Assembly: GCA_047973025.1 (NCBI GenBank)
Contig: JBKEBE010000034.1
Location: forward strand, 1 to 64,000
DNA length: 64,000 bases
Direction of reading: 5' to 3'
Source: UPXZ01 sp047973025
Lineage (GTDB): Bacteria > Bacteroidota > Bacteroidia > Bacteroidales > Paludibacteraceae
Under the pieces are notes generated by a model. That model did not search any database. It was not told the origin of the DNA and worked only from the letters and a program-made list of their open reading frames with translations. The translations under genes and the position numbers were made by a program. Shown in pieces: positions 52,764-62,310 of this stretch (the first letter of the stretch is position 1; every line of letters starts with the position of its first letter).

Positions 52764-53780
52764 ATGAAATCTTTTGCCAGTGACAATTATTCGGGTGTGC
52801 ATCCCGAAATCATGGATGCCATTATCAGTGCCAATCACGACCACCAAGCTTCCTACGGCGATGACGAAATAACCGGCACCACTCATGCTGTTTTTCAAGA
52901 ACATTTTGGCGACGTGGCGGTGCTCTATACATTCAACGGTACGGGGGCCAATATCCTCTGTTTGAAATGTACAACGCTTCCTTTTCAATCTGTCATTTGT
53001 ACCGACACAGCTCATATTCATGTGGACGAATGTGGTGCTCCTACGCAAAGCATCGGATGCTCGCTCACGCCGATTCCAACACAAGATGGAAAATTAAATC
53101 CTGCCATGATCGAGTCGCAACTTGCTTTTTTGGGAAACGTTCATCACACCCAGCCAAAAGTTATTTCAATCAGTCAAAGTACTGAACTGGGGACGATATA
53201 CAGCCTGAATGAACTTAGCGCGTTAGCAGATTTTGCTCACAAAAACAACCTATACCTGCATGTGGATGGAGCCAGAATTTGTAATGCCGCGGCGACATTA
53301 GGCTGCTCCCTAAAAGAAGCTACAGTAGATTGTGGGGTAGATATCATGAGTTTTGGTGGGACAAAAAACGGACTGATGATGGGCGAAGCCGTCCTGATAT
53401 TCAACGAAACACTAAAGAAACATGCTCGCTACTACCACAAACAAACGGCACAGCTTTACTCGAAAAATCGGTTTATGTCGGGTCAATTCAAGGCGTTGCT
53501 CTCAAACGAACTGTGGAAACGAACAGCATCTCACGCAAACAACATGGCACTTTTGCTCGCTACAGAACTCTCAAAAGTAGAAGAAGTTATCATCACACAG
53601 CAAGTGCAGGCTAACGCGGTTTTTGTCATCATACCCAAGTATGTAGTCGAACCTCTGAGAAAGATGTACCGCTTCTACGATTGGAATACCGAGACCGGCG
53701 AACTACGATGGATGTGCTCGTTTGACACTACGGCAGAAGAGGTAATGTGTTTTGTCCGGACTTTGAAGGAATTGCTGTAG
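52764..53780 (+). CDS. ltaE: Low-specificity L-threonine aldolase
   Basis: A 338-residue PLP enzyme of the beta-eliminating lyase family: SFASDNYSGVHPEIM, YGDDEITGTTHAVFQEHFG, FNGTGANILCL, LHVDGARICNAA, and the PLP-binding Lys in SFGGTKNGLMMGEAV. It splits threonine or allo-threonine into glycine and acetaldehyde. The variant SFGGTKNG and length suit the shorter bacterial group. It stands alone; the next gene is convergent. Confidence 0.9.
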   Translation: MKSFASDNYSGVHPEIMDAIISANHDHQASYGDDEITGTTHAVFQEHFGDVAVLYTFNGTGANILCLKCTTLPFQSVICTDTAHIHVDECGAPTQSIGCSLTPIPTQDGKLNPAMIESQLAFLGNVHHTQPKVISISQSTELGTIYSLNELSALADFAHKNNLYLHVDGARICNAAATLGCSLKEATVDCGVDIMSFGGTKNGLMMGEAVLIFNETLKKHARYYHKQTAQLYSKNRFMSGQFKALLSNELWKRTASHANNMALLLATELSKVEEVIITQQVQANAVFVIIPKYVVEPLRKMYRFYDWNTETGELRWMCSFDTTAEEVMCFVRTLKELL

Positions 53781-53847
53781 ATATTTCTTGTTTTGGAAAG
53801 AAACTATTATCCCTTTAAAAATCGGAATTTTCGACATCACGTATAAT

Positions 53848-54810
53848 CTAACGCATTATCCGATTGCTTAAAAATGGGTAATTTTCGATTAATACGCTCT
53901 TCTTTTTTTCAATGTTCACAAGAAACTGTTGGTATTCGGTAGTTTCGGGATGAAGCGGGCGGTGATTTACATCTAAACGAAGCTGTTCCAATTCGTTTTT
54001 CAGTTTGGTGGTTTCTTCCGAAAAATAGGTCTCCGAGAATCGTTTCCAAATGTACTCAATCGCTGTTTGCGATGGATGTAGCATATCGGAAGCGTAAAAA
54101 CGGTAATCCCGCAATTCGTCTATCACTATTTCATAAGCCGGAAAATACTGTACAAAATCGTACTTTTTGACTACTTCATCTATCGCCAAATGAAGCGTAC
54201 TTTTACTAAGTGTGTTTTCGTGTGCTCCATCTTTCCAATGCCGAATGGGACTGACCGTAAAAATGAATCTCAGTCGTGGATTACGTATTCGAAAAAGCGC
54301 AACGACATCCGACAATTCTTTTTGTATTTCGCCTACGCTCAACCGACGGCGATTAAATTGATTGGAAGGTAATTTATGACAATTGGCTACAACGTGTCCC
54401 GTGTCATTACGTTCGTAAACCCAAGCCGTTCCGAGTGTGATCATTACCACGTTGGCTTCACGCATGAATTGCCGCGACGCGATCAGCCGACTATTGATCT
54501 TTTGCAAGGCATCATCGGACGTAATAGAAGAAAAAGCACTACTGTGTGCGAAGCTATTCCACAGCGAACCGGACTGAAACAGGTCGTCTTCTGTAAATTC
54601 CTTATCATTCAGCAAGCAACGCAAACTCTGTCCGACAGACATTGGATTGTATGAAATTCCGAAAGGATTGGTAAAACTCAAAAAATAAGCATTTTGAAGT
54701 TTTTCGCCAATATTCTCCGCGAAACACGATCCAATCGTCAGAATCCGGTCGGAATAGTCGATCTCGAACGAAGACGTCGCGATATGTACCTTTGTAAAAA
54801 ACATCATCAA
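53848..54810 (-). CDS. GSCFA-domain protein
   Basis: A 320-residue protein with the family-naming motif ILTIGSCFAENIG near residue 26, then NPFGISYNPMSVGQSL, VMITLGTAWVYE, RFIFTVSPIRHW and YFPAYEIVIDELRDYRFYASDMLHPSQTAIEYIW. These correspond to SGNH-like blocks (GSC in place of GDS, and a D-x-x-H near the end), suggesting an esterase-like fold with a Cys where Ser is normal. The family function is unknown. It ends convergently with the threonine aldolase. Confidence 0.88.
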   Translation of the reverse strand: MMMFFTKVHIATSSFEIDYSDRILTIGSCFAENIGEKLQNAYFLSFTNPFGISYNPMSVGQSLRCLLNDKEFTEDDLFQSGSLWNSFAHSSAFSSITSDDALQKINSRLIASRQFMREANVVMITLGTAWVYERNDTGHVVANCHKLPSNQFNRRRLSVGEIQKELSDVVALFRIRNPRLRFIFTVSPIRHWKDGAHENTLSKSTLHLAIDEVVKKYDFVQYFPAYEIVIDELRDYRFYASDMLHPSQTAIEYIWKRFSETYFSEETTKLKNELEQLRLDVNHRPLHPETTEYQQFLVNIEKKKSVLIENYPFLSNRIMR

Positions 54811-54864
54811 AAAAAAGAAGTCAAAATAGACCTAAATCAATTTTCGGCTTCTTGTTTCAGTTTC

Positions 54865-55449
54865 TTAGTGTGCGTGTTCATGCGTATGCTCATGACCGCA
54901 TCCACAACCTCCGTCGCTACAACTATCGTCATCGCATCCGCCACTTCCGCAACTGCATCCGCCGCCAAATAACGCGCTTAATTGTTCATCAGAAGCTTCG
55001 CGAACGTCAAGCACTTTTCCTTTGAAATGAAGTGTCTCTCCGGCAAGCGGGTGATTTAGATCTACGGTAACGTGTGTGTCTGTAACTGTAACAACTTGAG
55101 CCTGCAGACGATTTCCATCACTATCCATCAACGGGACTATATTTCCTTCAAAAATCATTTCCTCATCTAATTTTCCGTCTATCTCAAACACTTCTCGTTC
55201 CAACTCGACAACAGCTTCATCGTCGTATTCGCCATAAGCTTCTTCTTGTTTAATCGTAAAATCGAAACTGTCTCCTTTTGCAAGCCCATTCAGTTGCTCT
55301 TCAAATTTGGGCAACATCATCCCTACTCCATAAATAAAATCCAACGGTTTTTCGGGTGTTGCTTTTTCCATTAATTCCAATTCTCCGGTATCACCTACCA
55401 CGTATAATTCGTACTCGGCATTGACAACCGCGTTATTCGCAATTTTCAT
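54865..55449 (-). CDS. slyD: SlyD-like FKBP peptidyl-prolyl isomerase with metal-binding tail
   Basis: A 194-residue protein: FKBP parts at both ends (NAVVNAEYELYV...YGVGMMLPKFEEQLNGLAKGDSFDF) around an insert-in-flap domain (about 75-125), then LNHPLAGETLHFKGKVLDV, as in SlyD. The last about 35 residues are rich in Cys, His, Gly and Asp (CSCGSGGCDDDSC; HEHTHEHAH), like the nickel-binding tail of SlyD. This may link to nickel supply, of interest given the LarA homologue in this window, though the link is speculative. Confidence 0.92.
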   Translation of the reverse strand: MKIANNAVVNAEYELYVVGDTGELELMEKATPEKPLDFIYGVGMMLPKFEEQLNGLAKGDSFDFTIKQEEAYGEYDDEAVVELEREVFEIDGKLDEEMIFEGNIVPLMDSDGNRLQAQVVTVTDTHVTVDLNHPLAGETLHFKGKVLDVREASDEQLSALFGGGCSCGSGGCDDDSCSDGGCGCGHEHTHEHAH

Positions 55450-55530
55450 TATTTTTCTCGTTTTATTTGGTTCGTAATATCCTAATTTATACTTTATTTT
55501 CTTACTTAGAGTATCAAGTTTTACTATAAC

Positions 55531-58311
55531 CTAATACCAAGTAACATTGTTCAATGAGCTGCCTCTATTTCCCTGTTTTTCCCATTTCAGGTCAGCTAAC
55601 ATGCTCGAATTTACTCCGATTCTGAAATTGTAGGTTTTGTAGGGTCCAAACGGAACAAAGTTTCCGGTTAAAGTCCAGCAATGCAAGTTTCTGGTAACAT
55701 TAAAACTGGTGTAGGTAAATTGTTTCGCTTCAAAATCGTACGATGTTGTGGCACTAATTTGCCATCCGGGAGTGAGTTGAATATTGCCGGAGAAATTCAG
55801 GTTGTGGGTCAACTTTCTGTTGTATTCCAACCTCAATGTATCAAATGTGGGCGCGTCGCCAAATCGTACCGAATAATTCACGGTTAAACTCCATGGGATG
55901 TTAATTTTTTCGTACCCGTCTTCACCGGACGCGTTGTCTCCTAATTTTCGATTGGTACCCTGATTTTGCACATTCAGACTATTTTCATTTTGCGGGTTGT
56001 TCGGGTCTTCTTGATACGCGTTTTTATCACTATCGGGGCTATCATTTTCTTGTCCACCACTTTCTCCTTTTTTCCCTTTTCGCTGAAAGGTAGCGTTATT
56101 GAATGTGTAGCCCCACGACATGCTTGTCCCCATAAATCGGGGAAATTTACCATGGTTCCATCTCAATTGATTCACTCTTCTCAATGATTTACCGTCGGCG
56201 CTTAATACATTCATGTATGGGTCAAACGAGCCACTCAAGCTCAGGGTATAAGACTTTCCCATCTTAATACGCAGCGTGGAACTAATATTTGACCAATTCA
56301 TCGAATCCGCGACAAAATTGTAACCGCTACTCAATGAGAACTGATCAATGAGACTTTTGATTATCGTCGGTTTTGTGCCGGTAGTATCCGCATCATTCCT
56401 GACTTTCATTTCAAGGTTATTGTTCAGCGAAAAGAATACATTCCCTTGCTTCCCTCGTCCCGGACCGCCATACATCAAGCCATCGAATCGAGAATAATAC
56501 ACTTCTTCGGAAAGTAGCCGGGTTGGGTCTTTCGGATCGGCAAACTGTCGCATGTAAGAGTCCCAAAATCCCCATTTGGGATCTCCGAAATCGGGAGTAT
56601 AGCCATATCCGATGCTTGGTTCTACTTTGTGTCGGATGGCTTGTATTTTATCGCCAAATATTTTTTTATTGGGAATGTACATCCCATACAACGTAGTATT
56701 GGCAGAGACACTCAAATTGAAATCGTAAGCACGTTTGAACCCTTTCTCTCGCGTTGTTACCACTTGTTGAGCATCCTCGTCCCATTCTTTGTTGACGGAA
56801 TACAAATACCATCTTTCTTTGTAATTAAAAGAAGGCGAAATGGTTATGTAATTAAACAAATTAAACGAAGCAGAAACGGGTATATTGTGCTGCATACCGT
56901 TGCGCCAATCGTCGGCAAGGGATGATTGCATAATCTTATTTTCCTTGGCAGTGATGCTGTTTGAGAGACTTCCCGAGTAAGACATCGAAATTTTTTCGTA
57001 CCAACGATCGGGACCGACCTTATTTTTTCGTTTGAGGGGATAAATACGGCTCATCGAAATGGAGACATTGGGCAGTGTGATGCTTATGGTTGAATCCCGC
57101 GTCCGTTGATCGATTCCAAAATTTGCGGTAAATGAAAACGGATTGTTGGGGAATCGTTGTGAAAATGAAACGGTTGAGCTTTTCGTGTTTTCAGCGTTTA
57201 CAGGTGTGTAATAACTGTTGATGTTGCTCCGATTGTACCCGCTGGTAGAGAAATTTACGCTTGCGGAAAATGTTCTAAAAGGATTTACTTTCGGATTTTG
57301 CGAGTGCGACCATCGAATACTCAGATTCTTTGCTTTGCTGTAATCCGGCATATCTTTTTCGCCGGTAACATCTTCCCGATAGCTGATACTTATTCCACCA
57401 TTGAATTTATAGCGTTTCAGGTAGTTTGACATTAGATTTATTCCCCAAGTGCCTTTGGTGTAAATATCGCCTTTAAGACTTAGGTCAGAATAATCATTGA
57501 TTGCGAAGTAATAGCCTCCGTTAACCAATCCATAGCCTCTGGTAAGTTCTGTTTCGAATGATGGCATTTCTAATCCCGATGAATAGGTTTTATTGAACGG
57601 GAAAAAACCAAACGGTACAGGTACAGGAATCGGTATATCCAGGACTACGAGGTGAGCGGGACCCATTACAATGTATTTTCCGGGTTTCACTTTCGCTTGT
57701 GAAAGGCTGAGATAGAAGTGTGGATGATCATGTAGGTCACAGGTAGTATATTTCCCGTGTGTCATATTGATAATCTCGTTATCGACAATTTTCGTTTTTT
57801 CTCCAATGATAAATCCTTCTCCTTGCTGGGTTACGGCTTGTTTCACAAACCCTTTTTTGGAGCGAAAATTATAGGTCATCTCGTTGGTTGTATATTCAGA
57901 TTCGCCATCTTTAAAAATAGGCTTTCCGACAAGCGTCCCTGTACTATCTCGGGTTGCTTGAGCATATATCATGGTTGAATCCATCCGAATACGGATAAAA
58001 TTGGCTTGAGAGAGATTCATCTCTTTGTATTGCAGATCTGTATTTCCGTAAAGGTAGCCGGTACCGTCTCCGAAAAAGACAATCGAATCCGCGGCATTGT
58101 AAGTTATTTCGGCATCAAACTCACTATTGCTACTCGATACGCGCTTGGTTGTATCATTGGAAGTGGAATCCGGATTTGTCGGATTTTGTACGCTAATAGT
58201 AGGTGTCATATTCATCTCCTGTCCATGTACAGTGGCTGTAAACAGACAAAGGAAGAACATACTTATTGTTAGCGTTATTTTGTGGTAATATAACGGGGCT
58301 AAATATCGCAT
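55531..58311 (-). CDS. lptD: LPS-assembly outer-membrane protein LptD/OstA-like
   Basis: A 926-residue protein from the Met at 58311 (the frame opens at 58356). Signal peptide MRYLAPLYYHKITLTISMFFLCLFTATVHGQ; N-terminal OstA-like periplasmic domain (about 60-190, VFFGDGTGYLYGNTDLQYKEMNLSQANFIRI); then a long beta-barrel (about 230-926) with many aromatic-ended strands such as LSIRWSHSQNPKVNPFRTFSASVNFSTS and LHCWTLTGNFVPFGPYKTYNFRIGV. LptD inserts lipopolysaccharide into the outer membrane. Bacteroidota versions are divergent; the assignment rests on architecture and family resemblance. Confidence 0.82.
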   Translation of the reverse strand: MRYLAPLYYHKITLTISMFFLCLFTATVHGQEMNMTPTISVQNPTNPDSTSNDTTKRVSSSNSEFDAEITYNAADSIVFFGDGTGYLYGNTDLQYKEMNLSQANFIRIRMDSTMIYAQATRDSTGTLVGKPIFKDGESEYTTNEMTYNFRSKKGFVKQAVTQQGEGFIIGEKTKIVDNEIINMTHGKYTTCDLHDHPHFYLSLSQAKVKPGKYIVMGPAHLVVLDIPIPVPVPFGFFPFNKTYSSGLEMPSFETELTRGYGLVNGGYYFAINDYSDLSLKGDIYTKGTWGINLMSNYLKRYKFNGGISISYREDVTGEKDMPDYSKAKNLSIRWSHSQNPKVNPFRTFSASVNFSTSGYNRSNINSYYTPVNAENTKSSTVSFSQRFPNNPFSFTANFGIDQRTRDSTISITLPNVSISMSRIYPLKRKNKVGPDRWYEKISMSYSGSLSNSITAKENKIMQSSLADDWRNGMQHNIPVSASFNLFNYITISPSFNYKERWYLYSVNKEWDEDAQQVVTTREKGFKRAYDFNLSVSANTTLYGMYIPNKKIFGDKIQAIRHKVEPSIGYGYTPDFGDPKWGFWDSYMRQFADPKDPTRLLSEEVYYSRFDGLMYGGPGRGKQGNVFFSLNNNLEMKVRNDADTTGTKPTIIKSLIDQFSLSSGYNFVADSMNWSNISSTLRIKMGKSYTLSLSGSFDPYMNVLSADGKSLRRVNQLRWNHGKFPRFMGTSMSWGYTFNNATFQRKGKKGESGGQENDSPDSDKNAYQEDPNNPQNENSLNVQNQGTNRKLGDNASGEDGYEKINIPWSLTVNYSVRFGDAPTFDTLRLEYNRKLTHNLNFSGNIQLTPGWQISATTSYDFEAKQFTYTSFNVTRNLHCWTLTGNFVPFGPYKTYNFRIGVNSSMLADLKWEKQGNRGSSLNNVTWY

Positions 58312-58570
58312 TACGCTGTACTCAAGTGCTTTGAAAAGGAGTACAAATTTAAGCAAAAAATAGGTCTGAAAAGTACATTCAACGCAATTTAATATTTAAT
58401 TGTATATTTTACAATTTATTAGAATCAATTTAAGCTATCTCTTGTACCGACTCCAATTTCGAAATTGATTTTTCACTTTTTTAAGCCCGGACAATCTTGA
58501 CAGTCGAACAATTGGGGTTTCACTTGCAGGAATTGCATAAAGAATTATTTTCGTTTCTGCTATTTGCCGA

Positions 58571-59620
58571 CTAAATTATCAGCATCGCGTCGCCGTAAAC
58601 ACCAAATTTATACTTTTCTTTTATGGCAACGTCGTAAGCTTCCTTTACCTGCTCATAACCGCCAAAAGCAGCTTCCATCATCAGCAGGGTGGAGTAAGGC
58701 ATGTGAAAGTTCGATACCAGCGCGTTGGCAACCGTAAAATCATACGGAGGAAAGATAAACTTGTTTGTCCAGCCATCGAAAGGTTTAATTTTCCCTTCTG
58801 TACCCACCACCGTTTCCAAAGCTCGCATTACCGTTACGCCGACAGCGCAGATGTTACTTGCTCTATCTTTGGCGACATTAACGTCATTTGCTGTTTCTGA
58901 CGTGATTTCCATTTGTTCGGAGTCCATTTTGTGTTTGGTCAGGTCTTCGACATCTATGTCCCTGAAATTTCCAAGACTCATGTGTGATGTCAAGAAAGTG
59001 GACTCTATTCCTTTGATCTCCATACGCTTGAGAAGTTCTCTGCTGAAATGCCTTCCGGCTCCCGGGGCAGCGACCGCACCTTCTTTTCGGGCGAAAATAG
59101 TTTGAAAATTATCTTCATCTTCGATGGTTACCGGGCGGGTAATGTTTCTGGGAAGTGGAGTTTCTCCCAATGCGAAGAGTTCTTTTTTAAAACTTTCGTG
59201 TTCGCCATCGTACAAGAAACGAAGCGTTCGTCCGCGTGAAGTGGTGTTGTCGATTACTTCTGCCACTACACGATCGTCCTCTCCAAAGTACAATTTATTA
59301 CCAATTCGGATTTTTCGGGCAGGCTCCACCAGTACATCCCAGAGCCGCGATTCTTCGTTAAGTTCTCTCAAAAGAAACACTTCGATTTGCGCGCCCGTTT
59401 TCTCTTTATTCCCGTATAAGCGCGCCGGAAACACTTTTGTATCATTAAAAACAAACAAATCTTTTTCGTTAAAGTAATCCAAAATTTCTTTGAAAACCTT
59501 GTGTTCAATCGAGCCTGTTTTTCGGTTCAAGACCATCAGGCGGGATTCATCTCTGAAATTGCTCGGATATTGAGCAATTAATTCTTCGGGAAGTTTAAAT
59601 TTAAATTGAGATAATTTCAT
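58571..59620 (-). CDS. queA: QueA-family tRNA ribosyltransferase-isomerase with altered conserved motifs
   Basis: A 349-residue full-length QueA-like protein (MKLSQFKFKLPEELIAQYPS; FVFNDTKVFPARLYG; WDVLVEPARKIRIGNKL; ANALVSNFHMPYSTLLMM; FGVYGDAMLI). QueA transfers the ribosyl part of SAM to 7-aminomethyl-7-deazaguanine in tRNA to make epoxyqueuosine. Several motifs that are usually strongly conserved differ: APTAGLHF reads APGAGRHF (Gly187, Arg190), the LH-x-G-x-G stretch reads TSHMSLGNF (211-219), and AVGTT reads AVGVT (Val262). The frame is intact. It may still be active, have shifted function, or be decaying. It is upstream of lptD and downstream of truB on the - strand. Confidence 0.85.
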   Translation of the reverse strand: MKLSQFKFKLPEELIAQYPSNFRDESRLMVLNRKTGSIEHKVFKEILDYFNEKDLFVFNDTKVFPARLYGNKEKTGAQIEVFLLRELNEESRLWDVLVEPARKIRIGNKLYFGEDDRVVAEVIDNTTSRGRTLRFLYDGEHESFKKELFALGETPLPRNITRPVTIEDEDNFQTIFARKEGAVAAPGAGRHFSRELLKRMEIKGIESTFLTSHMSLGNFRDIDVEDLTKHKMDSEQMEITSETANDVNVAKDRASNICAVGVTVMRALETVVGTEGKIKPFDGWTNKFIFPPYDFTVANALVSNFHMPYSTLLMMEAAFGGYEQVKEAYDVAIKEKYKFGVYGDAMLII

Positions 59621-59645
59621 TACGTCACTCCTAACAAATAAATTT

Positions 59646-60335
59646 TTATACTAAGTCTTTTTCTATTTTTTCTAACAACTCGTCTATTTCGTAACAGTCC
59701 GTTACTACAATTTCGCCAACGCGGATTCTTTCAAGTGAAGTTAAATGCGCGCCGCTATTCAAGGCTTTACCGATGTCGCGCGCCAACGCGCGAATGTAAG
59801 TTCCTTTGCTACACACAACCCGTAGCTCCAAGACAGGCAACTCAAAATGAAGCACTTCTATCTCGTCGATAACCAACAGCTTCGGTTTTAATTCTACTGC
59901 TTGTCCTTCTCTGGCATAATCATATGCTCGCTTCCCGTCTACTTTTACGGCAGAATAGACCGGTGGCACCTGCCATATCTCGCCTTTGAAAGTTGGAATA
60001 ATCTTATCAATCAATTCGCGAGAGATATGCTCAACGGGATAATGAGCGTCAATCTCTTTTTCCAAATCAAACGAAGATGTTGTTGCTCCCAGTTGCAAAG
60101 TAGCTACATATTCTTTCGTTTGGTACTGATATTCTTCGATGCGCTTGGTAGCCTTTCCGGTACAAATTATCATTACTCCGGTCGCAAGCGGATCCAACGT
60201 ACCGGCATGCCCTACCTTCAGTTTCTTGATTTTCAACGAACGGCTGATTTTCCAGCGTATCTTATTGACTACGTCAAACGACGTCCAGTGAATCGGTTTA
60301 TTGACGTACAGTATTTCTCCTTCTACGAAATTCAC
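59646..60335 (-). CDS. truB: tRNA pseudouridine-55 synthase
   Basis: A 229-residue protein with LYVNKPIHWTSFDVVNKIR, the catalytic Asp in KVGHAGTLDPLATGVMIICTGKATK, QVPPVYSAVKVDGKRAYDYAR and CSKGTYIRALARDIG. It makes pseudouridine 55 in the T loop of tRNAs. It is 6 bases downstream of uppP on the - strand and 25 bases upstream of queA, part of a conserved Bacteroidota operon. Confidence 0.97.
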   Translation of the reverse strand: MNFVEGEILYVNKPIHWTSFDVVNKIRWKISRSLKIKKLKVGHAGTLDPLATGVMIICTGKATKRIEEYQYQTKEYVATLQLGATTSSFDLEKEIDAHYPVEHISRELIDKIIPTFKGEIWQVPPVYSAVKVDGKRAYDYAREGQAVELKPKLLVIDEIEVLHFELPVLELRVVCSKGTYIRALARDIGKALNSGAHLTSLERIRVGEIVVTDCYEIDELLEKIEKDLV

Positions 60336-60341
60336 CCTCTG

Positions 60342-61139
60342 TTAAGCTACTTGTAAATTGTACCCGAAAATCATCAGTATTATAATCAGCAACCCGGCTA
60401 TTATTCTATAGTATCCAAATGCTTTGAAGCCATATTTTGTCAGAAAACTGATGAAAAATTTAATGGCGACCATAGCTACCACAAACGCGACGACATTGCC
60501 TACGATTAAGATGTTTAGATTGTCAGCCAGTAGCTGGCGGGAAGCTTCTTCTTTCAGTAGCTGCCACACTTTGTAACCGGATGCTGCCGCCATGGTCGGG
60601 ACAGCCAAAAAGAACGAAAATTCGGCGGCTGTTTTTCTGCTGAAACCTTGCGACATGCCCCCCACAATCGTAGCCATAGAACGCGAAACCCCCGGTATCA
60701 TGGCAACACACTGCGCGAGACCGATTTTCAATGCGTGTTTATAGGTCATCTTTGGTTCGGTCTCTTCATCGTGCGTAAACCATTTGTCAACAAACAACAT
60801 GAAAATTCCACCCAATACGAGCATAATGGCTACAACGAGTACATTTTCGAGCAAACTGTCGATAAGATCTCCGGCAAAAAAACCAATCACGGCTGCCGGA
60901 ATAAACGCGACAAACAATTTGAGATAAAAGTCAACCGATTGAAAGAATCGTTTCCAATACAAAATCAATACCGAAAGAATAGCACCAAATTGAATGATAA
61001 CTGTAAACGCTTTTACGAACTCATCACTCTCAACTCCCAGAATTCCTTGAGTCAAAATCATGTGTCCGGTAGATGATACCGGCAAAAACTCTGTCAACCC
61101 TTCGACAATAGCGATAATGATCGCTTCAATAATACTCAT
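60342..61139 (-). CDS. uppP: Undecaprenyl-diphosphatase UppP
   Basis: A 265-residue inner-membrane protein with about eight hydrophobic segments and the family signatures: IVEGLTEFLPVSSTGHMIL near the N-terminus and ALKIGLAQCVAMIPGVSRSMATIVGG in the middle. It removes a phosphate from undecaprenyl diphosphate to recycle the cell-wall lipid carrier. It overlaps the DUF3098 gene by 4 bases (ATGA type). Confidence 0.97.
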   Translation of the reverse strand: MSIIEAIIIAIVEGLTEFLPVSSTGHMILTQGILGVESDEFVKAFTVIIQFGAILSVLILYWKRFFQSVDFYLKLFVAFIPAAVIGFFAGDLIDSLLENVLVVAIMLVLGGIFMLFVDKWFTHDEETEPKMTYKHALKIGLAQCVAMIPGVSRSMATIVGGMSQGFSRKTAAEFSFFLAVPTMAAASGYKVWQLLKEEASRQLLADNLNILIVGNVVAFVVAMVAIKFFISFLTKYGFKAFGYYRIIAGLLIIILMIFGYNLQVA

Positions 61140-61369
61140 TCTTCGATTTTACTTTTGGGTTTGTAAAGGATTGCGAAAATCATGAAAATAAATCCGGCAA
61201 GCGCCACCATTGGACCGACGATTATGCGTCTGGTACTGAAAATATCAGGATTAAATTCCACACCGGATGGTTTTCCACCCATTAATAAAAACCCGATAAC
61301 GATAACAGCGAGTGCTACGGCAATCAGGAAAAAATTTGTCTTGGAGATTATGAATTTTTTTTCGTCCAT
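61136..61369 (-). CDS. DUF3098 small membrane protein
   Basis: A 77-residue protein with two hydrophobic segments (about 11-28 and 48-67) and ISKTNFFLIAVALAVIVIGFLLMGG, matching DUF3098. The family is regularly found between ftsX and uppP in Bacteroidota; the function is unknown. It overlaps uppP and lies 57 bases after ftsX. Confidence 0.88.
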   Translation of the reverse strand: MDEKKFIISKTNFFLIAVALAVIVIGFLLMGGKPSGVEFNPDIFSTRRIIVGPMVALAGFIFMIFAILYKPKSKIEE

Positions 61370-61426
61370 ATTTTCAACTATTTACAATTAATATCAACTA
61401 ACTTGGATGTTGCTTTGTTCTTCTCT

Positions 61427-62308
61427 TTAAACAAAATACATTTCATCCGTTCGCATTCGAACATACCTACCCACCGCGAAATACGAAGATACAGCTGTGA
61501 GTAAAACACCCGTTACCAGCACTATGGCAGATACGACAAGAGCTGTTTGTGTGGTAATAAATTTCGTGTCCATCCCAAATGAATATTTCATATAATACAC
61601 GATGCCGGTCAGTAAAGCTAAAGCGATGAGTGCAGCAACAACACCGCTTATTATGCTTTGCTTGATATAGGGTTTGCGAATAAACCAACTTTGCGCGCCA
61701 ACTAATTTCATTGTGTTGATGATAAATCGGTTTGAGTATATTCGAAGTCGTACCGTGTTATTGATCAGCGCAAATGAAATGAGCATTAAAACGGCCGTTA
61801 AACCCAGCAGAATGACACTGAGTTTTTGGACATTGTCATTTACCATGGCGATCACATCTTTTTGGTATGAAATTTTGTTGATACCCGTAAAACGCTGCAA
61901 CTTTTTTTCGATTTTTACGACACTATCATTGTTGGCATATCCGGCATTCAATCGTACTTCGAGCGATGCGAAAAGGGGATTCCAACCCAAAAATTCTGCC
62001 GGATTTTCACCCAATGCGTCAATGTGTTCCAGGAGCGCTTGTTCTTTCGAAATAGATTCCACCGATCTGGCAAAGTCAGACTTTTCGACAAATTGTTTTA
62101 TGCGGTCAATCTGCTGTTCGCCGGCATCATCGTTGAGTACGATTGAAAGTGTCATTCTTTCTTTCAATTCGTTACTCATGTCTTTAGAAAGAAAAAATAC
62201 CGTCGCTAAAATACCGACCAATAAAAGAACCAATGCCATGCTTACCGTGGCAGTAACTCCCGCGTTTCGAATGAGATGTCTCTTCTTTCTGTGTTTCTTT
62301 TTAACCAT
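61427..62308 (-). CDS. ftsX: Cell division protein FtsX
   Basis: A 293-residue membrane protein with a basic N-terminus (MVKKKHRKKRHLIRNAG), a first membrane helix (about 20-42), an extracytoplasmic domain (about 45-160, MTLSIVLNDDAGEQQIDRIKQFVEKSDF), and three further helices with FALINNTVRLRIYSNRFIINTMKLVGAQSWFIRKPY. FtsX with FtsE controls cell-wall hydrolases at division. The ATG at 62308 is chosen because the open frame upstream overlaps the YfhO gene; the two genes are then 2 bases apart. Confidence 0.94.
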   Translation of the reverse strand: MVKKKHRKKRHLIRNAGVTATVSMALVLLLVGILATVFFLSKDMSNELKERMTLSIVLNDDAGEQQIDRIKQFVEKSDFARSVESISKEQALLEHIDALGENPAEFLGWNPLFASLEVRLNAGYANNDSVVKIEKKLQRFTGINKISYQKDVIAMVNDNVQKLSVILLGLTAVLMLISFALINNTVRLRIYSNRFIINTMKLVGAQSWFIRKPYIKQSIISGVVAALIALALLTGIVYYMKYSFGMDTKFITTQTALVVSAIVLVTGVLLTAVSSYFAVGRYVRMRTDEMYFV

Positions 62309-62310
62309 AA

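Noticed and set aside
59124..59477. A 117-codon antisense frame in queA
   Set aside because: It is a coding shadow; queA is intact on the other strand.
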